Part shown: positions 1-10,452 of the stretch, piece by piece
Layout of the letters: every line of letters begins with the position of its first letter
Numbering within the stretch: position 1 is the first letter of the stretch
DNA from: Diplolepis rosae
Taxonomy: Eukaryota > Arthropoda > Insecta > Hymenoptera > Diplolepididae
Direction of reading: 5' to 3'
NCBI GenBank assembly: GCA_030998225.1
Contig: JAPYXD010000715.1
Span: 2,666,001 to 2,730,000 of the forward strand
DNA length: 64,000 bases
The notes under the pieces: model-generated
The model's input: only the letters and a program-made list of their open reading frames with translations
Database searches by the model: none
Told to the model about the DNA's origin: nothing
Position numbers and translations under genes: made by a program

Positions 1-2
1 AG

Positions 3-275
3 TCCTACCCCAGTTTCCTGAGGTCCAACCTCCGCTTAGCCGGTCCCGGAATACACGGACAGGCTCCGACACCTGCGTTCAATACGCACTACCTGATCAA
101 GGTCCCGAAGGGGCTGGCTCCTGATCCCGCATGGCACACCATCTCGGCAGAGTCAGGCTCACATCAACCTTCTCTCCTCGTGGACCGGGGAAGACACCAC
201 TCGGTGACGAAGCGCTCCCAGTGGGATGCCATACGGAAACGATCGTTTGGACTGTTCTTGATCACAGACGACTGA
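3..275 (+). CDS. Partial GC-rich ORF, C-terminal end only, product unknown
   Basis: A reading frame is open from the window edge for 90 codons and stops at TGA 273-275. There is no start codon inside the window, so this is the C-terminal end of something that begins upstream. The stretch is much richer in G and C than its surroundings, like the R1-type LINE ORF1 at 14-15 kb. The protein is basic near its end (VTKRSQWDAIRKRSFG) and I see no domain I recognise. A tRNA-like block follows about 90 bases downstream, which would suit the 3' end of a LINE or other repeat. It could equally be an open frame in GC-rich DNA by chance. Confidence 0.35.
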   Translation, partial: SYPSFLRSNLRLAGPGIHGQAPTPAFNTHYLIKVPKGLAPDPAWHTISAESGSHQPSLLVDRGRHHSVTKRSQWDAIRKRSFGLFLITDD

Positions 276-362
276 AATGATTTGGAAAAATTTGTAAATA
301 GTTCATGATATATCCGTGGCCAAATTGGCGTAAATAGATTCTGTGGGAAAAGTTTTGTGGAA

Positions 363-432
363 CCTTCGTAGCTCAGATGATAGAGCAATCGACCGGCAAT
401 CGAAAGATCCCAATGGGGGGGATCCCAGACCC
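363..432 (+). repeat. tRNA-like block, probable repeat-derived
   Basis: GCTCAGATGATAGAGC at 371-386 is a perfect D-arm with an A-box-like sequence, and TCGA-CCGGCAA-TCGA at 389-403 can form an anticodon-like arm with a seven-base loop. The loop has C instead of the invariant U33, and no B-box (GGTTCGAATCC) follows; instead there is a run of G then GATCCC. This is therefore tRNA-like sequence from a SINE or LINE tail rather than a working tRNA gene. Confidence 0.35.
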
Positions 433-479
433 AGCGGAGTGGAAGCGTTCCTTTCTCACAGAAAATTTTTTCAAATATT

Positions 480-1200
480 TATTGGTAGATTTCATAATAG
501 CAAAAAAGATAGTCGAAAATGCCAAGCGTGCAATCCTGTATTTAACAATAAATATTTTTGATGACCTGTACGACGTCCTGAATCAAAATTTGAACACAGG
601 TACGTCAGTAGAATTATTTCGAACGAAATTAGAGAACTGTCCTCAGAACAATGACACCGTTTAAATTTATAATTAACGATTCCAGCAAGCTTTGAACGAA
701 CCTTGTTATGCAGTCCAGGCCGGGCATCATAATAAAACTGCTCGGACAATTGCGTTGTAAATTGAGGAAAAGGCCTCAATAAAGTATATTATGAATCTGA
801 GGGACGAAATAGGGTCACAAGTAAGGCCCCTAAAACCACAAAATATTAACAGAGCTCAACAAGAAGCTTTAGAAGCTGAACACCAACATGCCTTTGAATC
901 AACCGTTAAACTTACAATATAATTTTTGTGAAAACACTGGGCACACTGAAAACCAGTGCTGTCAGATGCAAAAAAAATTTTAACTGTCAGAACCAAAAAC
1001 GCCCTCCCCAAAGAGTCCACAATATCACCGAGAGCGAACAATCTCTCGTGGAACCGGAAAATTCACAAGGGTACCCTGAAGAAAAATTGACAGAGTCTCT
1101 CACGTATCAGGACGACTATAATCAGTCCTCATTCGATTCTGTGGATTCGAACGCGATATACAACCCCTCGTGGACTCAGGATGATCTACAAACATAATTA
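480..1200 (+). pseudogene. Gag to protease relic of an errantivirus-like Ty3/Gypsy element
   Basis: The frames carry a degraded Gag. Around 900-960 there is a zinc-knuckle remnant, CENTGHTENQC, in which the first cysteine of the CCHC has been lost. About 200 bases on, near 1168-1180, is the retroviral aspartic protease signature LVDSG followed by a stop where the next residue should be. Several frameshifts and stops separate the pieces, so no protein is made. Gag and pepsin-like protease are adjacent in all Ty3/Gypsy elements, which supports the call. The order continues directly into the protease end and linker at 1300-1560, so this is one element on the plus strand. Confidence 0.6.
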
Positions 1201-1299
1201 AAGTATCTCACGTGCCTCAAGTTATTCCTAAAGATCCTTTTAAAACAAAATTCAGAATGGGTAACGATGAGCATGTTTCTGAGCATACATAGTTTCATA

Positions 1300-1856
1300 C
1301 ATTTTATGTTGTCTCCGATGTTTCCTCAATGCCTGAGAACGGTATACTAGGATTGCGATTTATGCACGAATATACCTATAGGGTGTCGAATAAATTATGA
1401 AAACTGAACTTGCACGAACATGAATTGTGTGACGACAGGATATTCTTGCCCCCAAATCAAACAAGACTAGTCCGAATTCCTGTAAATAGAATACATGAAA
1501 ATATGTCATATGTAGATATCAAATTTAAGAAAAATATACCATATACCATCGATCAATCAGAATTCGAGCTATTGAGTTCACAGATACCTATTGTACAAGA
1601 ATCTCTTCATCAAGAAAATTTAAATTCATTAAAACAAAGCCTAGATATGATACAGACGTCACTCCAACAAATAAAGAATCGTTGAAGAACCAAAACTTGG
1701 ATAGAAAATGGGACTGCCGTCCTAACCTATCTAGGATATACTTCAATAGCGATCTTCACGTCATACATATTGTACATGAAAGGATTTTTTTCTTTACTTG
1801 CTAAATTAGTATCCAAAAACTTCCGTGTAAAACTGTTTTGCGTGAAAAAAAAGTAA
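1300..1856 (+). pseudogene. Protease end and pol linker joined to env C-terminus; reverse transcriptase, RNase H and integrase missing
   Basis: Near 1335-1370 the frame reads MPENGILGLRF, the conserved C-terminal protease motif (ILG) of Ty3/Gypsy elements. It is followed at 1430-1560 by the linker before reverse transcriptase (FLPPNQTRLVRI). Instead of reverse transcriptase, 1570-1690 is a glutamine- and leucine-rich helix, and 1695-1853 has a hydrophobic transmembrane stretch (YLGYTSIAIFTSYILYMKG) and a basic tail ending at TAA 1854-1856. That is how errantivirus Env proteins end. The simplest reading is a single deletion removing most of pol and env, with the junction near 1560-1580. The frame is broken by stops near 1400 and 1685. 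Confidence 0.55.
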
Positions 1857-1959
1857 CCGCTACTCCAGTATGTAGTTCATCACACAGCTGTCGCTACGGC
1901 CCCTACACTACAGAGTGATGACGTAGCAGTTATTCAAAAAATTGTCAGACTGCGAACTT

Positions 1960-2130
1960 AGAGACTAAGTTCAATCTAAGTTGGGGAGTCTGACGCGTCT
2001 ACAAATTATACGTATTTTATTTATATGGGTTAGCTGCATAGCAACGACAACTTGCCATGCAGCATCCCTACCAAAACGCATTCCTAAGGACCGGTCGTGA
2101 CACTTTCCCGTTTTCCTAAACTACCTTTTT
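1960..2130 (+). other. Possible 3' LTR start of the errantivirus-like relic
   Basis: About 100 bases after the env stop there is a purine-rich run, AAGTTGGGGAG (1977-1987), followed by TCTGACGCGTC and an AT-rich TATA-like stretch. This is where the polypurine tract and LTR start should lie. I cannot find a second copy of this LTR in the window, so its boundaries are not established. Confidence 0.25.
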
Positions 2131-2784
2131 CTAACGAAGGGAAAAAATCAGTATTAGACAGTTCGTGTTACGTGCGACATCGCATCTCTACGTTTGTAAC
2201 AATTATTAATGGTGATATCTACGGATATTATTTTATTTATTTACTTCTCTAACGTACCCCGGCACATATGTATTGCTTTATTTTTTATGAGTATTTTTAT
2301 GAGTAAGCACGTGCTGCCGAAAACTATCGATATGCGATCACGCGTGATAATCACATGTTTCACGGTTACAGCTGGAGCACTTATCGATCCTCACCCGCAT
2401 ATGAGTTAGAATTTTCGAAACACATAGATTAGCTAATCAAAATAACACCCGCGCCCTGCGGCTTTCAGATAATACAGAATCTTACACAGTACTATAAATT
2501 TCTTCCTCCAAAATCCAATAGGAAAACAGATCAAAGCACTGGATTTAATAGACTTTTCGCCCATTGGCTATTAGAAACTCGACAGCAATCTTAATTTAAA
2601 CCTTTAACAAAGTTTAGAAACCTAATACAGAAATATTATAATAATTGTTATACCTATAGAATTTAACTTTTAGCTTCAAAGTTAGGAATTTTAATGTGCA
2701 TTGCATGAACTGAAAATATTAAACCTGAATTGATATTATCTTAATTTCTTCCTTAATTCTGATGACATTGTTTTCTTTCAACAG

Positions 2785-3168
2785 GAGGATTATGTTCTAT
2801 TGTATTACTTCCTTGAATCAATGTTATCGTCAAAATCAAGAAAGGAACTCGATTTTTACGATATGAGTAACGGACACGTGACTTCAATGAATGAAGAAAA
2901 TAACGTTACAGCAGTAAATGCACCAGTTCAGCAGGTCCCAGTAGACTATCCAATGAAATTGCCAGTCATTCGGGAGTATGTGACAGTATGTCAAAGCGAA
3001 GATCATCACTTGATCATGGAAAATCCTTTGATGCAGATCCACAGTACCCACTTCACAAGTCATCCCAGGGCACCTGTCACTATTGACGTGAATGGATGTG
3101 TCACTAACGGAAACATGCAAATGCCACCTGAAAGAAAGGAAGCAACGTACATGATAGCGTCACAATGA
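2785..3168 (+). CDS. Terminal coding exon of a host gene, probably a cytoplasmic tail, product unknown
   Basis: A polypyrimidine run and acceptor (ttttctttcaacag, 2771-2784) precede an open frame that starts at 2785 in phase 0 and ends with TGA at 3166-3168, 127 codons in all. No frameshift or stop interrupts it, unlike every nearby repeat-derived frame. The peptide starts EDYVLLYYFLESMLSSKSRKE, then becomes polar and low in complexity, with many Asn, Met, Pro and His and the end KEATYMIASQ. It looks like the unstructured C-terminal tail of a larger protein, with earlier exons upstream of this window; the relics at 0.4-2.1 kb would then lie in the last intron. I do not recognise the family. 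Codon use is ordinary and AT-biased. Confidence 0.55.
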   Translation, partial: EDYVLLYYFLESMLSSKSRKELDFYDMSNGHVTSMNEENNVTAVNAPVQQVPVDYPMKLPVIREYVTVCQSEDHHLIMENPLMQIHSTHFTSHPRAPVTIDVNGCVTNGNMQMPPERKEATYMIASQ

Positions 3169-5320
3169 TGGCATGATAATTCATTCCATGGTATTGAGAA
3201 ATTGCATAAAAGAATTTGCCTTTAGGCTTCTTTCTATTTTGGATTTTATAATTTTCCTATTTGCGTCTTACATAAATTAATAATGAAAAGGGGAAAGTGG
3301 ATAATTTAAATTCAGACACTGACTATTTTTAATTGTTAAAGAAATTAAGTTTTCAAACAAAAATGAGTCACATAAGTGCACCATGAGATGAAAAACTTTG
3401 TACACAAAGTGTTCGATAGAATAGTCGAGTTTGTTTATACCAAGGAATCGTGACCGAAATGCTTTTCTTTTTTCACTCAGCAACTAATATCGCATATACG
3501 TATGAAATAAGAGATTGCAGCGTAATATTGTATGATTTCCTAGTCCAGTCAAAAAAACATTTTAATTAATTACGATATGAAAAAAAGTAATCGTTTGTAA
3601 ATATGTGTGCGAACCATCCGACAGATCTAGTTGCCAAAGAAATTAGACGATAATATGTAAGCTTAAGCTTTAGGTATAGCTCTAACTTGGATAGTAGAAG
3701 GAAAATGTGAATTGATCGTTTAACCAAAAACGCTTCTTGTTTGAGGTGTATAATAAAATTAATGAATTCGTGATTGAATGGAATGCTATGTCTTTTAAAC
3801 TTATTCAATTTTGAAGTTATAATCATGAATTTGGATTCTTGAAACAACAGTGACATTTTTTATTGCACACTTTATTATTTAAAATTAAATTCACATTTCC
3901 AAACGAGACATGAATTCCTAACAAAAGAAATTGCTAATTTCAAATCAAGTACAGGTTTCTTTCGAATGATTTTTATTTCTGAAGTAACTTTTTACTGAAT
4001 TCACTAACTTTCAATTATTTTTACTTATCTAATACCTTTTCATGTAATCAGAATCTAAAAATAAAGTCCATATTTAAAAACCTAGCTTATATAAGCAAAT
4101 TTATACTACATGTGATTATAGATTTAAACGAATATACACAGATTACGATCGTTTATCCTTTCAGTCACAATTTTTGGAAAACCATCAATCAAATTTGTAC
4201 GTCTCATTTTTATGAAGTGGGCTTCATTCAAATTATTTCGAGCCAATGTGGAAAAAAATTTATTTTCTTATTTTTTAGTGAGTCATTTAATGATTCTATT
4301 TTATATTATTTCCTTATTTTATTCGTAGAAATCCTTGATTATACTCCATCATGGTCTGACATCTGTAGAGAGCATATGAGTAAAAGCCTTAATTATTGTA
4401 CTTATACAACTGACAAAAGTATTATTGATATATGTATTGCGATGGTAGTGTATAAATAGTTAAAGTATTTTTTAAACGCACCAGTCGGATTTTGCAGCGC
4501 TGCCAGTCTCAAACCTGGTTAAAGAGTGAAAGGAAAATGGCCTATAAAAATGCTATAAGCTTACAAGTATACTTTTCATATTCATTTGTGTAATCTATTT
4601 TCGCGAGAAATTCAATATTTTTTCTGTTTTCTGATCCGTTTTTGTAATTGGCCTTTATAAATATATATAGATATAGTACTTCGTATAGATTGACCAAAAA
4701 AATTTTTATTTAGACAAATTTTCCTTTGATCCAAAAAATGTTTACAGCATGTAATTTTAAAAAAAATTTAATTATTTCACCTACAATATAATTTTTTACT
4801 AAAATTAAGCTGACTTACACTACAGTCGAATAGTATCAGACTATTAACCGTGCGAGCTGTCAAAAATTAATCTTGACTTTGCAAGGTGATAGTACCGTCT
4901 AAAGAGAAGATATAATAAAATAAATAAAAAACCTTTGAAAGCTTCGTCTAGCGAATCAGGTACGTAGTGGCCACTGACTAACGGGTGCTTGAGAGGGCCA
5001 CCGTTTGTTTTTAGTAAAAATTTTATTTTAACTCTGTTAACCAAATTAACTGAAATTTATTATTTGATTTCTTATAATAATTAAGATATAATTATAAATT
5101 ATCTGATTTGTTAATTGAACAATGGAAATGAATGAAGTCGGCATTACATACAAATCATTCACTCATCAACATTAAGTTTGTATTCATATAAATTTTTATT
5201 TTATGTAACACTTGTAATTATTATTTTTATTTTGATATTAATCTAATAGAAGTTGACACAAATAAATAAAGAAACATGTATCTGTTTAAAATCTTCAATT
5301 GAAACATTTGAATTACTTGT
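3169..5320. other. Probable 3' UTR followed by AT-rich DNA without recognisable genes
   Basis: After the stop at 3168 the sequence is AT-rich with no coding pattern. An AATAAA hexamer in the context aaaaataaagtcc near 4060 is a candidate polyadenylation signal, which would give a 3' UTR of about 0.9 kb. A 115-codon open frame at 4112-4459 is Phe-, Ile- and Tyr-rich, as expected of random AT-rich sequence, and I do not call it a gene. Nothing else is recognised before the Tc1 relic. Confidence 0.35.
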
Positions 5321-5322
5321 CT

Positions 5323-6195
5323 TTAAATTTTGGATTCTTCAAAATATGCACCCTTTGCCTTCAGCACAGCCTTACAAACTCGTGACATTCTGTCTGTAAG
5401 ATTATTGATAGTTTGCTTACTGATTTCGTGCCACGCAATTTGCAGTTTCTCCCATAATTCGGTGACATTTTTTGGTTGCAGATTTCTTACATGCCTACCC
5501 AATTCGTCTCAAAGTTTCTCAATGGGGTTGAAGTGAGGTGATTGTGGGATATGATCCATATACTGAAGAACACCAGCATTTACTTTCTTCTCGATGTAAT
5601 TTTGACAAATCTTTGAGGTGTGTTTCGGATCATTGTCCTGTTGGAAAATGAATTTGTTGCCAATGAGGAGTTCACCAGATGGTACAGCATGTTTTGATTA
5701 AATTTGATGGTATCCTTCTTTTTTCAAAATACCATCCACTTTCTTTAGTTCACCAGTTCTTCCATTTTCGGAAAACCACGAAACCATAACTGACCCTTCC
5801 CCATGCTTGACAGTGGGAACAAGACACTGGGTATTCATTCATTCTCCAACTTTCCGGTGAATCTAAATTTTTCTTCTTCCTCCAACGACCTTAAATTTGG
5901 ATTCGTCACTGATGAGAACCCTCCGCCACATTTCCGGTGACCAAGATGAATATTTTTCAGCCCAATTAAGTCGCTTTTTTCATTGCAGTAATGCAGTAGA
6001 GTCTTTCTATTGTAGTTCTTTGATTATAGTCACTGACACACCAGGATGATTGGGCCGACTTGCGTTAAATTCCGCCCGAATTGAGGAACAGTTTTTCTTC
6101 TATCGCGTTCAGATATTAAAACAATTACATGCCATTTGACTCAAAGTTAGATTTTTCAATCGGGTAGTTTCACAAATTTCACTACTAGGAGCCAT
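5323..6195 (-). pseudogene. Tc1-like transposase, degenerate
   Basis: Read on the minus strand, the end of the catalytic domain is clear: FQQDNDPKHTS is the second-Asp motif, and QSPHFNPIEKL holds the Glu of the DD34E triad (near 5510-5690). The C-terminus FEESKI ends with TAA at 5325-5323. A start codon lies at 6195 (MAPSSEICETTRL). Several in-frame stops and frameshifts break the frame, for example near 5507 and 5700. Full-length family members have about 340 residues, so the span fits a full-length but dead copy. I found no clear terminal repeats. Confidence 0.75.
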
Positions 6196-6360
6196 TTTTA
6201 CATACAATAGGTACCTCAACACCCTCCTCCTCGGAAAACTAACAAAATTATAATTAAATCCAGACTATGTATTTACTTTTATTTCTATTCTCCCAATAAA
6301 AATTTATTTGAAATGAAAGTTTTGTAGAAAAGGGCAATTTAAAATGTAAACATCGTTTTA

Positions 6361-6950
6361 ATAGTATATTACGTGCCTAGGCGCACAATGCTCGCAGGAG
6401 ATCGAAGCCAAGGCGTAGTCGAGGCGTAGGTGAGGCGTAGCCGAGACGTAGCTGAGGCAAAGCCGAGATGAAGCTGAGGCAAAGCCGAGATGAAGCTGAG
6501 GCGCGATCAGTCCTGCGAGCATTGTCGCGAGTCTTGTAATTTCCCGAATTGTGTGCATTGGCACGTATTCTATTTTATGTGACTCCGGTGCGTATACGAG
6601 TTTTTATGCGTACACTCGAATCTAATCTAGTATTGTAGTTGTTTGCGGCGCTAGTCATTACACTTGATATTTCACGACTAGTCCCGGCCATTTTGATTTT
6701 ATCGATCTTGTGTGGTAGTAATGGATTTTGATAGACGCATGCGCAGTTCAAATGTACAAGGCTATGCCAGTAAGGTGCTAACGCTGTACGAAGAAGAAGA
6801 AGAATAAGAAGAAGATTGTGCTCTGTTGCATGGTTATAGGCGCATGCGCAGTTCAATTTTTACATTTCATTCCTCTGTAGCGCAATATACTACCTTGCGC
6901 TACTGTTAACTGTAGAGAAAAAACGAGTTTGCGCGCCGGTGTCACATACA
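6361..6950 (+). mobile_element. Foldback MITE, copy 1 (left end intact, right end truncated)
   Basis: The left end, atagtatattacgtgcctag at 6361-6380 followed by gcgcacaatgctcgcaggag, is the exact inverse of the right end of the copy at 51.8-52.5 kb. It is followed by a GC-rich array of a roughly 12-base unit of the type gaggcgtagccgagac (6405-6505), then cgcgatcagtcctgcgagcattg, and an internal segment with cgcatgcgcagttcaa twice (6733 and 6841). The internal segment matches 52.0-52.3 kb in the same orientation. Here the right-hand inverted arm stops near 6950. It has no coding capacity. Confidence 0.8.
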
Positions 6951-7224
6951 AATTATTTTTAAGCAGTCTTAATCGTCTTAACCCATTAAAAAGAAACCTA
7001 TGTTTCTTTATAGTTTTGGGCGTGCTCTTCAAGTATCGGTAGTCCAAATTGAGTTTGGTCCAGTAGGGAATCCAATATGGTGCCAAATTTGGAGAAAAGT
7101 ACCAAAAAGCAGGAATTTTTTTTTTCATAATTTTTTTTTGAACCAAAAGAGTATTATGACTTGATTCTAACTATGATCAACGGTGATGGGAATAGTTGAA
7201 CTGCAAGAAAAAATTTGTCTCACC

Positions 7225-7600
7225 GATTTCAAATAGCTATACCCTTCGCAAAATGTCGGATATCCAATTGTCGGACATGTAATTTTGTAAAACCATACGA
7301 TTACCGCAAAACTCTGTACTTAAAAACTTTCGGGTTGGCTGATTATGAATTTGACATCGGATTTTCGGAATTCAGAATGGCGGACCCAATATGGCGGACA
7401 TAATATTTTGGAAAGCCAACGATTTTCGTGGAACTTTGTACTCCAAGGTTTTTGAGGTCGCTGATTACGAATTTAACATCAGATTTTCGGAATTCAAAAT
7501 GTCGGATCCAATATGGTGGACATGGAATTTTTGAATTTCTACGATTTTCGCATAACTCTGTATTCGGGGGTTTTTGGGGTCGCTGATTACTAATTTCTCG
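7225..7600 (+). repeat. Tandem repeat, three diverged units of about 123 bp
   Basis: The motif cggaNccaatatggNggacat recurs at 7257, 7381 and 7503, giving periods of 124 and 122 bases. The units also share gattttcggaattcaaaatg and ggtcgctgattac. They are moderately diverged. The motif set (atggcgga, gaattcaaaatg, ggtcgctgattac) also occurs, in inverted arrangement, in the MITE at 47.8-48.9 kb. No coding potential is seen. Confidence 0.8.
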
Positions 7601-7605
7601 ATTGA

Positions 7606-8158
7606 AGTACACTCGAGATTCCCTGTAACGTAAAGCTCGAGCATCGGAAACCTCTCTGTAACAAACGCGAGAGATATCCTCTCCATATCCTACTTGTTTC
7701 TAAGCGTTGTTATGCGCATTATATAATGCGCGCAGTCGGTCTGTCAGTGAGGCTATGTGAATAATATATTTACATAGTTAAAACGGTATAAAAAAGATTT
7801 CTGTGAGTGTTAAAGATGGAATTAACTTATTTGACGGTATGTACTCAAAATACTAAAAATATAATAATATAATAATAAAAATATTTATGCTTATATCAGG
7901 TGTATTTTTGTAATATTTTCAGAAAAAAATAAATTACACTATCAAGTAATTTTTCAATAATTTAAAAATAATTTTCTCATTAATTTGTAATAAAAGCAAT
8001 CAAACTCATTGATTACTTTTTCAAATTCGAGCGCGCTTCATTCCGTAGTAGTGGGGGAAGAGAGGTCGATCGTCTGCTCGTTATAGGGAGGCGTCACGCG
8101 CTTGTTACAGAGAGGTTTCGTTACAGGGAATTTCGTTATAGGGAATCTCGAGTGTACT
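7606..8158. mobile_element. Non-autonomous inverted-repeat element (MITE), 553 bp
   Basis: The left end agtacactcgagattccctg (7606) is the inverse of the right end gggaatctcgagtgtact (to 8158). The next block, cctctctgtaacaaacgcg, pairs with cgcgcttgttacagagagg. The interior is AT-rich and non-coding. It sits directly between the 123-bp tandem repeat and the piggyBac fragment, at the junction of the two. No certain target duplication is visible. Confidence 0.75.
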
Positions 8159-9169
8159 CAAAAGCTGGAGATCACGACGCCAATGATAATGCATGGCGCG
8201 TTCGTGCATTACTGAAACTATTCCAGAGAAACATCCTGAAGTTTGGCGTATGGAGGATTGCTCTCTCCATAGATGAAATGATGGCCAAATCGTATGCAAG
8301 AACATCATTGAAACAATTCATTCGAGGAAAACCCATACTATTTGGCCTGAAATTCTGGGTTCGTTTCACTTCATATGGCTTCGTATTGTGTTTTGACTTA
8401 TATTGCGGGAAAAATTCAAAAATTGGAGTGAAATTCAGTAAATGCGCATTAGATTCTCGCGTAGTGATGGATTTGTTAGAACCATTTTTTAACAAGGCAG
8501 CTGCGGGAAAGATATCTCAATTTCATCTTTACAATTATTTCATAAACTTGGATCTCATGATGGTGCATTTGAGGAAGCTCGGATTGAAATGTGCAGTTAC
8601 AATCAGAGACAATAGGGTGAAAGAAAAGAGGCGAGTATGCCGTGAAGCATGAGAAAAATAGCGGCATGAACTACATAACTGTAGTAGATTCGAAGCCAGT
8701 TTCGATAGTTTCCACTGCTTCAGGAGTAACTCCTTTATTACCCTTGAAAAGGTACAGTTCACAAGCACGATCCAAAGTTGAGATACCTTTCCTTAAAGCT
8801 GTCCATCTCTACAACAAGTTTATGGGAGGAGACTATCTTCATCATGGACACTGCATTAATGTGCTTCCAAGAATTCGTTCGAAAACATGGACTTGGGTCG
8901 TTTTTATGAGACTGATCCAGGCCTCCATTGTGAATGCTCTCGAGATATACAACGTTTCCGGAGATGTCAAGAATAAAGTCGGAACAAAAGAATTTGCAAT
9001 ATCTATTGCTAAGAGCTATATGAGAAAAGGTCAGGTGAAACGGGAAACACACAGAATAGCTCATCAAAATAAACTGAAAGTCTGTTCGCATTGTCCTATA
9101 AGGACCAGGATTTTCTGTAAAGAGTGTAAATCACCATTCTGTGATCCGTGTTTCAAGGAGAATCACTAA
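8159..9169 (+). pseudogene. piggyBac-family transposase, 5' truncated and frameshifted
   Basis: The first frame (8159-8652) begins inside the catalytic domain with LSIDEMMAKSYARTSLKQF and FIRGKPILFGLKFW, the region of the first catalytic Asp. A +1 frameshift near 8640 leads to the second frame, which continues with LYNKFMGGDYLHH and ends in the cysteine-rich C-terminal domain (CSHCPIRTRIFCKECKSPFC) typical of insect piggyBac transposases. The N-terminal half is missing: the coding part starts where the upstream MITE ends. Apart from the one frameshift the sequence is surprisingly well kept, so loss is fairly recent or the copy came late. No TTAA-flanked ends are seen. Confidence 0.85.
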
Positions 9170-9184
9170 GAGGATTTATATAAG

Positions 9185-9545
9185 TAGTATAGATAGATAA
9201 TTTGCTAATAACTTAAAAATAACTAAAGAGTTCCTCAGAAAAAACAAAGATTTAATGTGTACAAATGCAGACAAGGGTAATATTTCAGTTCTCATGAAAA
9301 GGTCGGAATACATAAGGGACATGGAGGAGTTGCTTGGCAATGTTGAGAACTTTGAAATATTAGATCAAAATCCTTTGGAAAAATTAAAAAGTAGGAGTTT
9401 CAGGATGGTGGACAATTGGAAGAAAGAGGGACTATTGACGAAAGACACCAGATGGAGAGATATTGACACAACTAATACTGCTTTGACTAGATGTGAAACA
9501 ATTTACATTTTATTGAATGACCCTTGCGGTCTTTCAGGTGCTTAG
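9185..9545 (+). pseudogene. Penelope-like element polyprotein fragment
   Basis: The frame around 9215-9545 reads KEFLRKNKDLMCTNADKGN and then ISVLMKRSEYIRDMEELL. This matches the region just before the reverse-transcriptase core of Penelope-like retroelements, where the sequence T-N-ADKGN is strongly conserved. It stops at TAG 9543-9545 and the reverse-transcriptase and GIY-YIG endonuclease domains do not follow. The piece adjoins a Penelope-type terminal repeat (next entry). Confidence 0.65.
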
Positions 9546-10059
9546 GAGGGAGGGATGCTCAGGGTCTTGTTGCAGCTTCCTGTTGGCGTTCCATGGAGAA
9601 GGATCTGCGTCCCCATGGAGAGTGATAAGAGACGCAACATTTATCAAATATTTTTATTTTCTTTAGTGCTACAGCTTTGAAGAGGGTGCTGGAAGTGCAC
9701 CGAAACGTCGGCGATATTTTGAATTTTATTTATGTAAATGGTGGTGGGCAATAAAAACAAAAGAGGATGAAAGAAAAAAAAAGAAGGAAGGGGTTTTGGA
9801 AGGTTGTCTTCTTTTTTCTTTCCTCCATTTTTGTTTTTTTACCCAAGGTTTTTTTCTCGTGGTGATTTTAGTGCAAATTTGGATGTGTTTTAAGGATTCG
9901 ATTATTTTCGAATTCTTGAAATTTTTAATTGTGCTTTGTTTTGACGTTAAACGGAGTCCGGGTTAGTAGCGATACGGGTTCGGGTTTTAATTTTTTTGGC
10001 TTGGATTGGAGGTCAAATTTCAATAATTACTTTTAATTTGTTTACAATTACATAAAACA
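9546..10059 (+). repeat. Probable Penelope-type terminal repeat (pLTR)
   Basis: The segment lies between a Penelope ORF fragment and what looks like a Penelope ORF start, the usual position of a pLTR between tandem copies. It contains a hammerhead-like motif at 9675-9710, a long T/C-rich run, and a purine-rich run (agaggatgaaagaaaaaaaa, 9761-9780). No protein is encoded. Confidence 0.5.
9675..9712 (+). ncRNA. Hammerhead-ribozyme-like motif in the Penelope terminal repeat
   Basis: The order of parts is that of a minimal type I hammerhead: a TTGAAGA core (canonical CTGANGA, so one core base is changed), stem II GGTGC paired with GCACC around a loop, then GAAAC and GTC. Penelope-like elements are known to carry such ribozymes in their terminal repeats. 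The altered core base may mean it no longer cleaves. Confidence 0.5.
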
Positions 10060-10452
10060 ATGTTTTTAAGTAGGATCAAAACCAAATTTGGTACTAGAGA
10101 ATTTAAGAAGGTGAGACTGTGGTGCAATATTAATTACAAAATGAGAATTACTATTCTCCAGAGGAATTATTTAACAGAATTTAGGAGAAATGATGTTTTA
10201 CTTAGAAAGATATTCAATTTAAATTCTAAATTTAATGAATTCAGTTTTCATAGTAATTTTTGTGAAAGAAAATTCCAGCACAGTCTCAACAAATTTAAGT
10301 GTTCTCTTTTGAGTTTGCAAATCAAGGATATCTCGAATCATATTAATTTTTTAAAGAATAGAGTTTTTACAATAAGGAACGAATTGGAAAAGTGTTTGGC
10401 ACAGGGAATAATTATTGATCTTTTGGAACATCACATTGTCCTAAATAATTGA
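10060..10452 (+). CDS. Probable N-terminal part of a Penelope-like polyprotein
   Basis: A 130-codon frame starts with ATG shortly after the pLTR. It is basic and Asn/Lys/Phe-rich, with FLSRIKTKFGTREFKKV near the start and a helical segment (SLLSLQIKDISNHINFLKN) further on. The start position and basic character fit the poorly conserved N-terminus of Penelope-like proteins. It stops at TGA after IIIDLLEHHIVLNN with no downstream reverse transcriptase, so the copy is dead. The identification rests more on context than on sequence. Confidence 0.45.
   Translation: MFLSRIKTKFGTREFKKVRLWCNINYKMRITILQRNYLTEFRRNDVLLRKIFNLNSKFNEFSFHSNFCERKFQHSLNKFKCSLLSLQIKDISNHINFLKNRVFTIRNELEKCLAQGIIIDLLEHHIVLNN

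Noticed and set aside
2209..2409. 66-codon hydrophobic open frame
   Set aside because: It lies in probable LTR or intron sequence and has no similarity or gene context. Likely chance.
4112..4459. 115-codon open frame on the plus strand
   Set aside because: Composition is Phe/Ile/Tyr-rich as in random AT-rich DNA. There is no domain, splice context or repeat partner.
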